Shown here piece by piece: positions 31,893 through 43,477 of a DNA stretch of 64,000 nt. A program made the position numbers and the translations under genes. This DNA is from Lonicera japonica. Taxonomy: Eukaryota > Streptophyta > Magnoliopsida > Dipsacales > Caprifoliaceae. The first letter of the stretch is position 1. Every line of letters starts with the position of its first letter. A model generated the notes under the pieces. It had not been told where the DNA came from and made no database searches. It was given only the letters and a program-made list of their open reading frames with translations. Location of the stretch: positions 35,495,226 through 35,559,225 of the forward strand of contig CM038467.1 of NCBI GenBank assembly GCA_021464415.1. Reading direction: 5' to 3'.

Positions 31893-34800
31893 TCAATCAT
31901 GGCATGGTGGAAATATAGAAACCAAACATAAGTGCTCAGTTATTTTTTTCTTTAGTAATGAGAAGTGTTCCCCATTTTTGTCATCTTTAAGATAATATAT
32001 TAACTTCGCTTGCGATGCAAGTATGAAAGGATCACTTTTGTACCATTCAGCACCAACATATACACTTGTGAAGGTGGAATCTTCTTGAATTCTTTTCTTC
32101 TTTGGATCTGTGTCAAACCATTTACATTTGAAGAGTAAAACATTGCAATCCTTTTTCGGGTATGACAATTCTAAAACTTCTTCTAACACTCCATAAAAGT
32201 TTAGACCATCTTGACTTGGAACAAAAACACCACTATTTTGCGTTTTTCGTTTGGCATCCCGCTTCTCCACGAGAAATTTGACCCCGTTAACAACACATCC
32301 AGGATAAGAAAGTGCTGAGAAATTAGATCTATTTGCCAAAGCATGCAGCTCATCTGAAACCTCGGTAGCTCCAGATTCTCGTAATTGATTAATCTACAGG
32401 AGCACAAAAATAATAATTACTATAACTTGCATTTTCATACACGAGTAGGAAATTAGTAAGTTAAATGCTAGCTTACTCGATTTTTGAACCACTGAGGAAA
32501 CTCAGATTCTTGTTGTTGTTCAAGGTGCAAACCACCCCGGGTTCTTAACTCGCCCATATGTTCACTACATGAGGAGAAAAAATTAAGAATTCAATTGTAG
32601 TTGATTAACAATAATTATTACAAGTAATAATGCTTAAAAAGCTTACTTGAGATATTTCTCCACTTCTGGGCAATTGTTTAAGACGTACCACTCTGCCCTT
32701 TTTCTTAAAGTTGGATCAAGAACCACAACATCTTTTTTTCCGAATGGACGACCAACATGCTTAAAAATTGAGAATTCCCGATTTGGCAGACTATCAACCC
32801 CATCATCATGTCTTTCTAAACGATTAAATCGAGTTTCAATATCTCGAAAGTACATTGAGCAAAATGTCAAAGCCTCGTTCACTACATAAGCTTCAGCAAT
32901 TGAGCCCTCCGGACGAGCTCGATTTCGAACATATTGCTTGTACACAGCCATAGATCGTTCAATGGGGTACATCCATCTGAAATGCACAGGCCCACCAAGA
33001 ATTGCCTCTTTTGGCAAATGAAGAACTAGATGGACCATAATATCGAAAAATGCTGGAGGAAAAATTCTTTCTAACTTGCACAGTATGATTACGATATTCT
33101 CTTGCATTTTTTGAAGGTCGCCAACATTCAAAGTCCTCGAACATATTTGTTTGAAAAAGTTGCAAAGTTCAATTATTGTTTCTCGAACTTCTTTCTTCAA
33201 ATATGGTCTAATACCCGCTGGCAACAACCGTTGAAACAAAACATGACAGTCATGTGATTTAAGCCCCGATATTTTACCATTTTCTTCGCTGACATTCTTT
33301 GACAAGTTAGCAGCAAAACCATCTGGAAATTTAACTGATTTGATGAATTGACAGAATTTTCGCCTTTCATCTACACTTAGCGTGTAACTGGCATGAGGTT
33401 TCTTCCACTTGTTCCCAACTTTATAAAGGTGCAGCTCTTTACGAATATTCATGTCTAGTAAATCAAGTCTCGCCTTTTCTGTATCTTTTGATTTTCCTTC
33501 GATACTCAACAAAGTCCCCAACACACTATCGCATACATTCTTTTCAATATGCATCACATCTAGATTATGTCTAAGTAGCAAGTTTTTCCAATACCCAAGC
33601 TCAAAGAAGATACTTTTTTTTGACCAATTAAGTTCAATCGGAGAGCGTTTACGCTTCATACCCCCATATTGCTTGTGTTTACCAGGCAATCTAACTTGAA
33701 GGCAATCAAGTTGCGCCAATATATCATCCCCACAATATTCACGAGGAGGCAACCTTCGTTCCTTCATACCATCAAATTGTTTGTTATTTCTCATTGTATG
33801 ATTTATATCAAGAAAGCGTCTATGGCCAATGTACGCGATCTTACTTCGAACTCCCACAGACGGAGTTTCTTCATTGCATGTTGGACACGCTTTATATCCT
33901 TTTGTGCTCCACCCAGACATTAAAGCATATGCTGGGTAATCATTAATAGTCCACATCACTGCTGCGCGCATTAAGAACGTTGACCCATTGAAAGCATCTC
34001 GAGTTTGAACACCTGTTTCCCATAACTCTTTTAACTCATCAACCAAGGGCCTTAAAAATACATCAATGTCTTTCCCAGGAGAAGAAGGGCCGGGAATCAA
34101 AAGAGACAATAATAATGACTCTGATTTCATGCACTTCCAAGGTGGCAAGTTGTAAGGAATTAAAATAACTGGCCACATGCTATACGAATTGCTCATGTTA
34201 CCAAACGGATTGAATCCATCCGTAGCTAACCCCAATCTGACATTTCTTGGATCTGCTGCAAAAGTAGGGTATTTATGATCGAAGTCCTTCCATGCCTGAC
34301 CATCTGCAGGGTGTCTCAATACACCATCTTCTGTAGGTTTCTCAGAGTAATGCCATCTCATATCTTTCGCTAAATATCTAGAACTATACAACCTCTTCAA
34401 CCGTGGAGTCAATGGAAAATATCGCATCACCTTATTAGGCACCTTCTTCCCTTTCGCATTTTTATCCACCCAACGACTTTCATTGCAAATTGGACAGTTT
34501 TGCAATTCTGCGTACTCTTTCCAAAACAATACACAATCATATTTGCATACATGAATAGACTCATAACCTAACCCAAGGTTACGCAATTTGGTCTTCGACT
34601 CATAATGCGAATTGGGTAAGATTGTCCCAGTCGGTAATGCCTCGTTTAATAATTTGAGCAACATGTCAAAAGATTTATTGCTCCACTTATTAAGCACCTT
34701 CAGATGCATCAACTTCACCAAGAAATTTAGTGCCGAAAACTTCTGACACCCAGGATATAACTCACTCTCCATTTCCTTAAACATGTCGTCGAACTTATCA

Positions 34801-35189
34801 TGTTGATTACTATTATCTGTAGGGAGGTCATTGAAAGATCCACCAGAAGTATTACTTGCTTCTCCATAACCACCATGTCCAGCTAGATCAGCTAACACAT
34901 CTGCCATCTCGTCAACTTCATCTTCTGAATAATGAACAGGTGGTTTATGGAATGATTCTCCATGGAATGACCACACAGTGTAGGACGGTTGGATACCTTT
35001 CTGGATCAAATGCATTTCAACTGCTATTGGGGCTTGAAATCTGCTATTGAGGCAATTCATGCAAGGGCATCTCATTTGTCCTTCAGCATTGACATGAGCC
35101 TTACCAGCTTCAACAAACTCCTTAACACCATTTCTGTATTCTCTTGACAAACGATTTTTCACAAGCATCCAACTTTTGTCGATCGGCAT
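31893..35189 (-). CDS. TNP2-like CACTA transposase, open reading frame
   Basis: Catalyses excision and insertion of CACTA elements in the nucleus. Exons 35189-32647, 32564-32477 and 32393-31893 join in phase at GT-AG sites to 1,043 residues, with no stop. Domains in order: transposase-associated domain (residues about 4-80, CPCMNCLNSR zinc-type cluster), CNESRW and PNKVMRYFPL region, Transposase_21 core (about 310-560) with LGLATDGFNPFGNMS and LRHNLDVMHIEKNVCDS, whose aspartates fit the catalytic positions of the family, DUF4218-like segment (about 670-790, GGPVHFRWMYPIERSM), NEHMGEL link in exon 2, and DUF4216-like end (VLLFKCKWFD) in exon 3. ATG 35189 is the first Met of the domain. Length is in the usual TNP2 range. 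Activity inferred only from intactness. Confidence 0.88.
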
Positions 35190-37188
35190 CTCTTTATCCG
35201 ATTCTATTGGATAATGAATTGAAGGAAACTTATTAATAAAAGAATAAGAATAAGTAATAGAGGAGCAAGAAGTTTGCTAGCCTAATGGAGAGCAAGTAAT
35301 GATAAGACGTGTAATTGTTATTTATCTTGTGATATATTCCCTTGATTTATTGGTTTTAAATGTCTAATTTGCATATATTAATTTCATATCGTGTTTGTGT
35401 AGGAAAAATGATGATATAGATATAAATGAGCTAAAAGCCCAAGTTAAGATGAAGGAAGCTAAGTTGGAAAAAGTGAAGAAACCAAAAGAAGTAATGCAGT
35501 AAAGCGTGGGCACGTTAAAGCTGAGAATTGTGTCCAAATGACAAAAGCGCTGTTTTGTTAAGCCGTGGGCCCGCTCTAATTCTTAAATTCAACCCTATTT
35601 TCTAGTGTGTTATCACAGCTGGCAGAAGAACAGCATTGTTTTTGTAATTATTTTGGTATCTTATTTCTTTCTTTAGTAGGTTTCTTATTTTAATTAGGAG
35701 ACAATATTTAGTTGTTTTCTTTTAGGACTAGATGAGAAAGAGAGTGGGGGACGACCGCGGGTGGTTCAATGGTGGCGGAGACGACAAGGGGTGCGGAGAA
35801 GATGATGAGAAAGAGAGACGACAATATTTAGTTGTTTTCTTTTAGGACTAGTGAGTTATAGTAACTACTAGTGATATGCTCCATAATATGCTTATGCAAG
35901 TCCTTCATTTTCTGATAAATTACATAAATCCTTATTTAAACTGAAATCCAATATAACATCACACACAAAGTTAATAAATTCATAATTAGGAGCCTAGAGC
36001 AACATTTTGCAGTTCTTCAGGAAAAAATAAAAAACCACATGATTATAAAAAAAGTTAGCTAGGAAACACACATACACATATGAAGGCAACAAAATAAATA
36101 AATGCACATTTCTTTTATTTCGAAGTAACTGCCTGCCACTTAAAGCCAAAAAAAACACTATTTTCCACAGCTCGCTACTCTTGTTCTATTTTCCTAAAAT
36201 AAAATGTTAATTTGCCGTTGCGTCACTCATATGCAACTTTTAATAAACCTTACCACACACCCTAGTTGAGTTCATTTAATAAAATTCACCACTTTATTAG
36301 ATAGTCAACATAATCAATGCAAAAGAAGATTTTTTATTTTATTTTTTTTTCGCTGAATTTTATCTAAGACAATCATCTTCTGCCGATTGGACAATTCAAA
36401 GCGGAAGATAAAAGTCATGTTAATAAATATATTCAACATCTAATGAAATAGCATTAGGCACAGGAAGACTTCACTTTATTAAGCTAAATTAAGAGAAAGG
36501 AAAAAGCTTGAACTTATATTATAAGACATTAAACTTATGAAATTTCAATAGAAACTTAAACACTAGAGACTCAAAAACCACCAGAAGAAACCTAATAAAA
36601 GGCGATAGAGGGTTAGAGAAAAAATAATTTTTATAACTAATTATAACCAAATAGCGACTATGGTGCGAAGTAATAATTTTTTAACCTGTCATATATTGGG
36701 CTTTTAAATCTCGAAGTTGAACATTGTCATGCTACTTTATCTGGGTTGTTTCTAGTTTATATTGGGCCTTTGAATCTATGCTTGTGAGCTGGTTGTCTCC
36801 GGTTTTTATTGGGCTATAGCGCTCGGTTTTTGAGTATTAACGTTTGCTGGACTATTTGGGGTTAGTGTTGTTTGCCTTGAAAAGCAACTGAAACCATTCT
36901 TACATTTATGTTTTGATCCCTTTGAATGCACCCTTTGGTTCTTGGTTTTTTTTTGGGTCCATTGGTAGGATTAATAATACACTGTTATCTCTCTGAAAAG
37001 AGGGATATATTTTTGTTTCTTTGGCATTTAGCTTTGTAAGGTGCAATTGATGCAAAAAAACAATAGAATGAGGAAGAAACTGCATTTTGGTGATGCAATA
37101 ATCTTATACTACTATTGAGCAGAGGCAAATCAAGATTTGGAGGTCTATTGTTAAAGAAAGTACATATGTAGTGTAGATATATGGATAA
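35190..37188. other. CACTA upstream region with LTR-like fragment
   Basis: No gene. About 35280-35850 resembles a piece of a Ty3/gypsy LTR or leader (GATGAAGGAAGCTAAGTTGG, TTCTTTTAGGACTAG) and holds a 32-bp direct repeat (GACAATATTTAGTTGTTTTC... at about 35700 and 35820). The rest is AT-rich. It may be CACTA promoter sequence with a nested fragment. The contig stops at 37188 without a CACTA right end. Confidence 0.35.
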
Positions 37189-37288
37189 NNNNNNNNNNNN
37201 NNNNNNNNNNNNNNNNNNNNNNNNNNNNNNNNNNNNNNNNNNNNNNNNNNNNNNNNNNNNNNNNNNNNNNNNNNNNNNNNNNNNNNNN
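37189..37288. other. Assembly gap, exactly 100 N
   Basis: A round 100-N run is a conventional placeholder for a join of unknown length. The sequence to its right restarts inside the locus already present at 20713, so the two contigs overlap in content. Confidence 0.98.
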
Positions 37289-37782
37289 ACCGAAACAAAC
37301 GCACCCATTTTATTAGATAATTAAGAAATTGAACAAAACAAAATATTGTAACCCCCCCCCCCCCCCCCCCCCCCCCCCGCTTTAGTAATTAATAGTTATT
37401 TTTTTTTCGAATGTCTCAAATTTAGCTAATTAGAGTGCCAAATTTATTTATTTTTTAGAAAATTATCAACAAATTAAATTTATAATAAAAATAAATTATT
37501 TTATTCGCCATTAAATTACAGACATTAATGTTGAATTTTGAGTTTGAGACGGAAGAGTACTCATATATATCTTCATTAATGAGTTGTCCATATATGCAAA
37601 CGTATGACGTGATGGAGTCAAAATATAAACACTGCCCATGAGATATTGAATTGCCTAATTATAAATTCAATTCATTGATGTTTACGGTGATCCAAATAAT
37701 GGAATTCAATTTATTTATTTATTTTATAAAGAAAAGTAAATGAAAAGGAAAATTTGTTGAGGATTGGGATTTATTTAGATGG

Positions 37783-39365
37783 TATTGACCTTAAAATCAA
37801 TTAATCTTATTTTAATAATTACAATAAGTTAATAAAGTGTTATTTAACTCGGTTGTTCCAATGATGATAGCCATTTTAACCGATATATCTTCCGACCAAG
37901 TATAACTTCAAACCGAAGCAATCAAAATCTCACACAAGTTTTACAAACGCCTCTACTCACAAGAAATGAACTCAAGTGATATACATGTGTTATACAAAGC
38001 CAATAAATGATCTAGATCATCAAGCAAGTGAAGATATGTAGAAGAATGATCTCCACATGTTCTACAAGCTATCAAAACCAAGAAAGGATCAAGAACATCA
38101 AACAAGTGAAGATACGCACAAGAAAATCAAGCATTACGAAGACTTGAATTATCATTAAATTGAGTGAGTGCTTAGATTTTATGTAAAATTACTTTATTGA
38201 TCAAATCCCTATAGCTCAAACATATTCTTGCATCTTTTAAAGATTGATTCAAACTAGCTTGAAATTGAATTTATTTGAAAAACATCATTTTACAAAAATC
38301 GATTTTCAAAATAAATTTATATTAATTTTAAATGATCATATTTTAAGTTATAATAAAAATTGGTATCTTAGAAACATATCTTTGAGGTTCAAAAATTATT
38401 AGAATTTTATTTGAAACTAAATTGTTAAATTGCAAAAATATTTTTTTTACAGTAGTTAGACAACATCTCCTGGCAATTTTGATCTAACGGTAAGATGGAG
38501 GCCTTCCGGAACTCCGATCATTTTAAAATTTTTACAGTAGTTAGACAACATCTCCTGACAATTTTGACAAAAATTTGAGCATGATCCAACGGTCAAATTT
38601 GAAGAAATTAAGAAAACAAATTTAAATTTTTTGTTAAAAACTAGCTGTTGGAAAATTCGAAAATGTATACCTTTGAGCCAAAACCTCTCTTAATCATCCC
38701 CAATGGCCATATGGTTTTGCAAGCTATAAATATGAGGTCCTAGACATATTTTAACACACTTGAATCATTCTACAAACTTATTTTACATATATACAAAGTT
38801 ATTCAAGTATTCAATTCATTTTATTGATCATATTCTTCATTTTTGAGCTATATATTTTGATCAATCTTAATAACTCTAGTGTGAGCTTCATTTGTAATCT
38901 TCAAATACACTTAAGAGTTATTGTATTGGTGTGTATCACCACAAACAATTTATTCTTCATGTCAAAAGAGAGTTTGTCTTTTTGTAAAGCAAGAGAGCAT
39001 ATCTCGTGAGAAGTGTAGTGTGTATAGCTACATTATGAGTGTTGTGTGCATAACGACATTTGTATTGAGGTTTGATCTTCACCCGGAAGGAGATCAGTTA
39101 TAGTGGAAATTCTCAGAGAACTAACTGAGCACGAAGTAGGGGAACAAGCCGAACCGTGTGGACAAAAAATCTTCGATTTCGATCGATTCAATCTTTTGAT
39201 CTCTTGCTCTATTATATTGTGCTATTTTTGCATTGTGTTTGGAATTAACTTTGTTCTTGATTGCTTGATAAATATAGATATCGAATATTTTTAAATCCAT
39301 TTTAAAAATACGATTTAGTTTTAAAAACCCTATTCACCCCCCTCTAGGGTATTTTTCGACCTACA
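37783..39365 (+). repeat. 5' LTR, copy B
   Basis: 1,583 bp. The first dinucleotide is TA rather than TG (TATTGACC), a point change from the TGTTGACC of the other LTRs. Ends GACCTACA; primer-binding site TTGGTATCATAGG follows. Shares with copy A 5' LTR the patch near 38447-38482 absent from both 3' LTRs. Confidence 0.9.
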
Positions 39366-39421
39366 ATTGGTATCATAGGTTGTACTCTTGTTTTGATTTA
39401 ACAATCTTAGAGTTTACGATC

Positions 39422-41176
39422 ATGTCTATTTATCAAGAAATCGGAATCAACGAAGGTTCTTCCACCACTAGACCACCTTTATTTGATGGCAAAAATTATA
39501 GTTATTGAAAAAGTCGTATGTGTACTTTTCTTCAAGCTAGTGATTTTAAACAATGAAAGGTTACACTCATTGGACCCTATGAGATTACCAAAACCGATGA
39601 AAAGGATAAAGTCACTCCTAAATCCATTTCCGAATATGATGAGCATGATATTAAGAAAATCCAATTTAACACTAAAACCTTGAATGCTCTACATTGCGCA
39701 TTAACTATAGATGAATACAACAAAATTTCTAGTTGTAAAACCGCCAAAGAAATTTGGTACAAATTAGAAGTTACCTATGAAGAAAACTCACAAGTTAAGG
39801 GTGATAATATTAATATATATGCTCATTCATGATTATGAACTTTTCAAAATGGAGCCTAGTGAATCACTTGCCTCTATGTATAGTAGGTTCTCTATTATCA
39901 CTAATGTTTTAGATCTTCTTGGAAAGGAATATTCAAATGAAGACAAGATTTGAAAAATTCTTAGAACTCTTCCCAAGAAATGGAGACCCAAAGTGACGGC
40001 TATTCAAGAAGCCCAGAATCTCAAGACGCTAAGCATGGATGAACTTTTGGGTTCACTTAAAACCCATGAGAAGGAATTGGCGAGAGAAGAAGAAAGTGAT
40101 TCAAAAGCTAAAAAGTCACTAGCTCTCAAAGCAACTCAACTAAAAGATGATGATGAGTTGATGGTAGGAGTGAGGATATGGCTCTTCTTTCTAGAAAATT
40201 CATAAAATTTCTAGCTAAGAATAAGAAGTTTCAAGGAAAAGGAAACAACTTTGATTCTTCATCAAGAAGGAACAATGATCGATCTATTCAACCAAGAGCT
40301 GAAAACGAAGAAGAAAATAAGTGTTTCCATTGCCATGAATCAGGGCATTTCAAAACAAATTGTCTGGTTAGAAGAAAGGAAAGAAGAGATAAAAGAGACA
40401 AAGCCTTCAAACAAGTAAGACACGCCCTCAAAGGCACTTGGAGTGATTCCGAAGAAGGTGAGTCCGATGCCAACTCTAGCGACGAGAAAACGGCTAACTT
40501 TTGCCTTATGGCAAGAGACGATGAGGTATGCTCTACTTATGATTCATTTAGTGATGATAATGTCTCTATCAATAATGATGCACATGATGAGAATGACTAT
40601 GATGAATTATATGATATGTTTGAAGAATTGCATAGCAAGTTTAATAAATTGTCTAAAGAATATGCAAGCTTCAAAAAGGAAAATTTGATGGTTTCTAGCA
40701 AGTGTGAAAGTTTTGAGAAAGAAAATATATTTTTGAAAGATGAAATCAAAACTTTAAAGAAAGGAAAGGAGAAAGAAACTCCAAACACACTTGTAATAGA
40801 AAATATCAAATTGAAAGATCAAGTGGACGATTTAACTAATTGTCTGGCCAAGTTCACCAAAGGAAATGATAACTTGGATAAACTATTAGGAATGCAAAGG
40901 TGTGTATTCGACAAAGCCGGTTTGGACTATGACCAAATTGATAACCAAAAAGATTACAAAAACTTTTTTAAAACATACACACCTCATGATCCCACTCATC
41001 TTTGCTCATATTGTGGTAGAAATACTCATTACATGGATCATTGTTATTATAGAAATGAAAGTTTCCCTAAGAGGAAGCTTGCTTGGGTTCCAAAAGGAAC
41101 CATTATGTTTGCTAACCCAAAGGGACCCAACACATTTTGGGTACCAAATGAGAAGTTACTTAAAGTTATGGTATAG
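39422..41176 (+). pseudogene. Copia gag remnant, copy B
   Basis: Same organisation as the other copy: opening MSIYQEIG, UBN2-type capsid domain, CCHC knuckle CFHCHESGHFKTNC near 40322-40363, acidic coiled coil and second partial knuckle CSYCGRNTHYMDHC. It has stops at 39506, 39554 and the equivalent of 24494 (about 39951), and a frameshift near 39820, but the stretch from 40178 to 41176 is open for 332 codons, since the private stops of copy A are absent. Still not a complete gag. Confidence 0.85.
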
Positions 41177-41761
41177 GTATGCCTGAAAGCCAAAGGTAGT
41201 AAAACCAAGTGGTTTTTGGATAGTGGTTGCTCAAAGCACATGAGGGGAGACAAAAACAACTTCTTAAGTCTTATTCCTAAGCGAGGAGGAAATGTGACTT
41301 TCGGGGACAACGCCAAAGGTAAAATCATTGGTATAGGTAAAGTTGGTAATAAATCTTCTTATATTGATAATGTTTTACTTGTTGACGGTTTAAAACATAA
41401 CTTGCTTAGTATTAGTCAATTGTGTGATAAATGTTATGAAATTATTTTTCAATCTGAATGTTGCATTGTTAAAAATATTAGTGAAAATTATATCTTGTTT
41501 GTTGCTTATAGATCTAATAACGTATATACTCTTGAACTTGATGATTTGTCTCAACAATATGTTAAATGTTTATCCGTATTGAATGATGTTTCTTAGTTAT
41601 GGCATAGAAGATTAAGTCATGCTAATATGGATTTAGTTCACAAATTATCTAAAATGGAATTAGTTAAAGGATTGCCTAAAACTAAACTTATTAAAGATAG
41701 AATTTGTGATGCTTGTCAACTTGGTAAACAACATAAGTCTTCATTTTGCATGTTATTATAA
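41177..41761 (+). pseudogene. Copia protease and pre-integrase remnant, copy B
   Basis: Protease motif WFLDSGCSKHM intact; a TAG precedes the LWHRRLSHANM pre-integrase stretch, where copy B keeps the expected His that copy A changed to Arg. Domain ends CDACQLGKQHKSSF and coding similarity stops at 41761, at the same point as in copy A. Confidence 0.85.
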
Positions 41762-41803
41762 ACTAACAATAATTTTGCAGTCTAAAAAATAATTTTTTAT
41801 CAT

Positions 41804-42574
41804 TCAAAAAAAAGAAGGGAACAAAATCTGAAGATCATCAGCATCAAAATTCAAAACAGCATCGAGACTAGAAGAAGAATAATCAACAAAATTATGCTCC
41901 ATATCTAATAGAGCTGTCCAATCAGGACTCATTGGCTCGGCAACCTCCGCAATAGTACCACTTTGAGAAAATTGTGATGAATGGCTTTCTAAAGCAGCTT
42001 GGTAATCTGACAGAGTCAGATTTGTCAGCAAACCCACATTAGTTAGAAAAGCAATATGGTCTGAAAGATTCCCGGTAGTCGGAAGAATTTCAGGTGCAAC
42101 ATTTTCTACTAATAATAGGGGCCCTGTAGAACTTCTAGGAAGAGCAAAAGAAAAGCATTGGTTAGCGCTAGAAGACTCTCATAATCGAGCTTCTAATGTT
42201 GTCACTCGTGATTGCAAAGCCTCTAACGCTGTCACTCGTGATTGTAACGCTTGTACCTTCTGTTCAAGAGAAACAATGAGCGCAATACAGCCTTTACTGG
42301 GATTCTCGACTTTCGCCTTAGCTTCAAAAAGAAATGAATAGAGAGTCTCAAGATATTGATGTTCGGGAATATTTTGCAAAATATGTGCAACACTATTTAC
42401 CCCAAAGACGGTGAAGATTGTACGATAATCTTGACGAGTAATCACATCCATAAAAATTTGTGCATATTCACACCATGGCTGACATTTCTTGCGTCTATAA
42501 GTGCAAGCAGCACAAGACGAACCTGTACAATGAAAGGTATTCGGCATACTTGTGATTTGCTTTCCTTTACTCAT
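41804..42574 (-). pseudogene. LOB-domain (LBD) gene copy inside the retrotransposon, copy B
   Basis: Same antisense frame as copy A, with ATG 42574, exact C block CAACTYRRKKCQPWC, VFGVNSVAHIL block and leucine heptads, the same single TGA at 42179-42181, then an open tail to 41804. By my manual comparison the two copies differ at about 19-20 of 771 positions, roughly 15 amino-acid changing and 4 silent, the ratio expected for unconstrained sequence. The four cysteines are kept in both. Likely a non-functional transcription-factor copy; the first 131 codons could still make a truncated DNA-binding peptide. Confidence 0.85.
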
Positions 42575-43477
42575 GGGTACCTCCTATAAAAATTATAAGA
42601 AGAAAATGGATCTCGAGGAAGACAACAAGAAAGAAGGGACAGAGGCATCTAGCAATTAAAAGAATCCCGAAAACGAAAAGATGTCATCCTAAAAGGTCAA
42701 AAATACAGCGCCTCCCGCGTGCATCTAGAGTCCACCCCCTAGCATGGTCTAGATCCCTCTTTGATGTTGATATAGGGGGAGAAAATGTGCATAATGTTGA
42801 TGCTGCGGTAAAAGGTAAGATTTTTTTTGCTGCGACAAGATTTTTTTTTTTTTGCTGTGGTAAGATTTTTTATACTGACTTAAATGTTATGGTAAGATTT
42901 TAAATACTTTAAATGATTTTCTACATTCATACTTTTGAAAGATTTATTTAAATATATATATATATATTTTAAACTATCTCGAATATTTTTAATACTTTTT
43001 AATTGTCATCTTTGCATAAATTGAGGGGGAGCATATTATTTATATGCTATTTATACTTGTTATTGTAAACACACATTATTATGAGTATTAATAAGTATTT
43101 TTGCAGCTTTAGATTGATAATTACTGATTCTCTCCTTTTTGATGAAGAAAAAGGGGGAGAAGTATGTGTGTTATGTAAGTATGTGTGTTATGTGTGTGTG
43201 TCATGAGTAATAATGGTACACACTCGTTTATTTTATTATGCTATGCTTGATCAAGAACTACTAGTTTATCTATTTGTTTAAGTACTTTTCGAACTTATGC
43301 TTTCGGTTAAGTTGTTTGAATTTATCTTATCTATGCAAGTATTTTTCATTTTAATAATTGTTTGTATATTTTTATCTATGCACTTATTTAGGGAGAGCAT
43401 ATTATTCATATGCTTAAAATTATTATCTTTTTATAAACACACATTAACTCTATTGTCATCATCAAAAAGGGGGAGAT
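42575..43477 (+). other. Spacer between LBD segment and 3' LTR, copy B
   Basis: As in copy A: GC-richer LBD upstream sequence to about 42770, then AT-rich copia spacer. It keeps about 38 bp (CTGATTCTCTCCTTTTTGAT..., about 43124-43161) missing in A, containing a second AAAAAGGGGGAGAA purine tract. The polypurine tract AAAAAGGGGGAGAT ends at 43477. Confidence 0.7.

Larger units (their letters stand above)
29256..37188 (-). mobile_element. CACTA (En/Spm) transposon, right end lost in gap
   Basis: The left terminus CACTACAAAAATGAAGAC sits within the LTR. Subterminal repeats follow (29280-29860), then two minus-strand genes in the order expected for CACTA elements: TNP2-like transposase (35189-31893) and TNPA-like (31636-30101). 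All frames are open, suggesting recent activity. No inverted TIR occurs before the gap at 37189, so the element is at least 7.9 kb and its right end is missing. Expected target duplication is 3 bp (TGT on the left). Confidence 0.9.

Noticed and set aside
36985..37308. Frames running through the N block
   Set aside because: They cross the assembly gap and consist largely of unknown residues.
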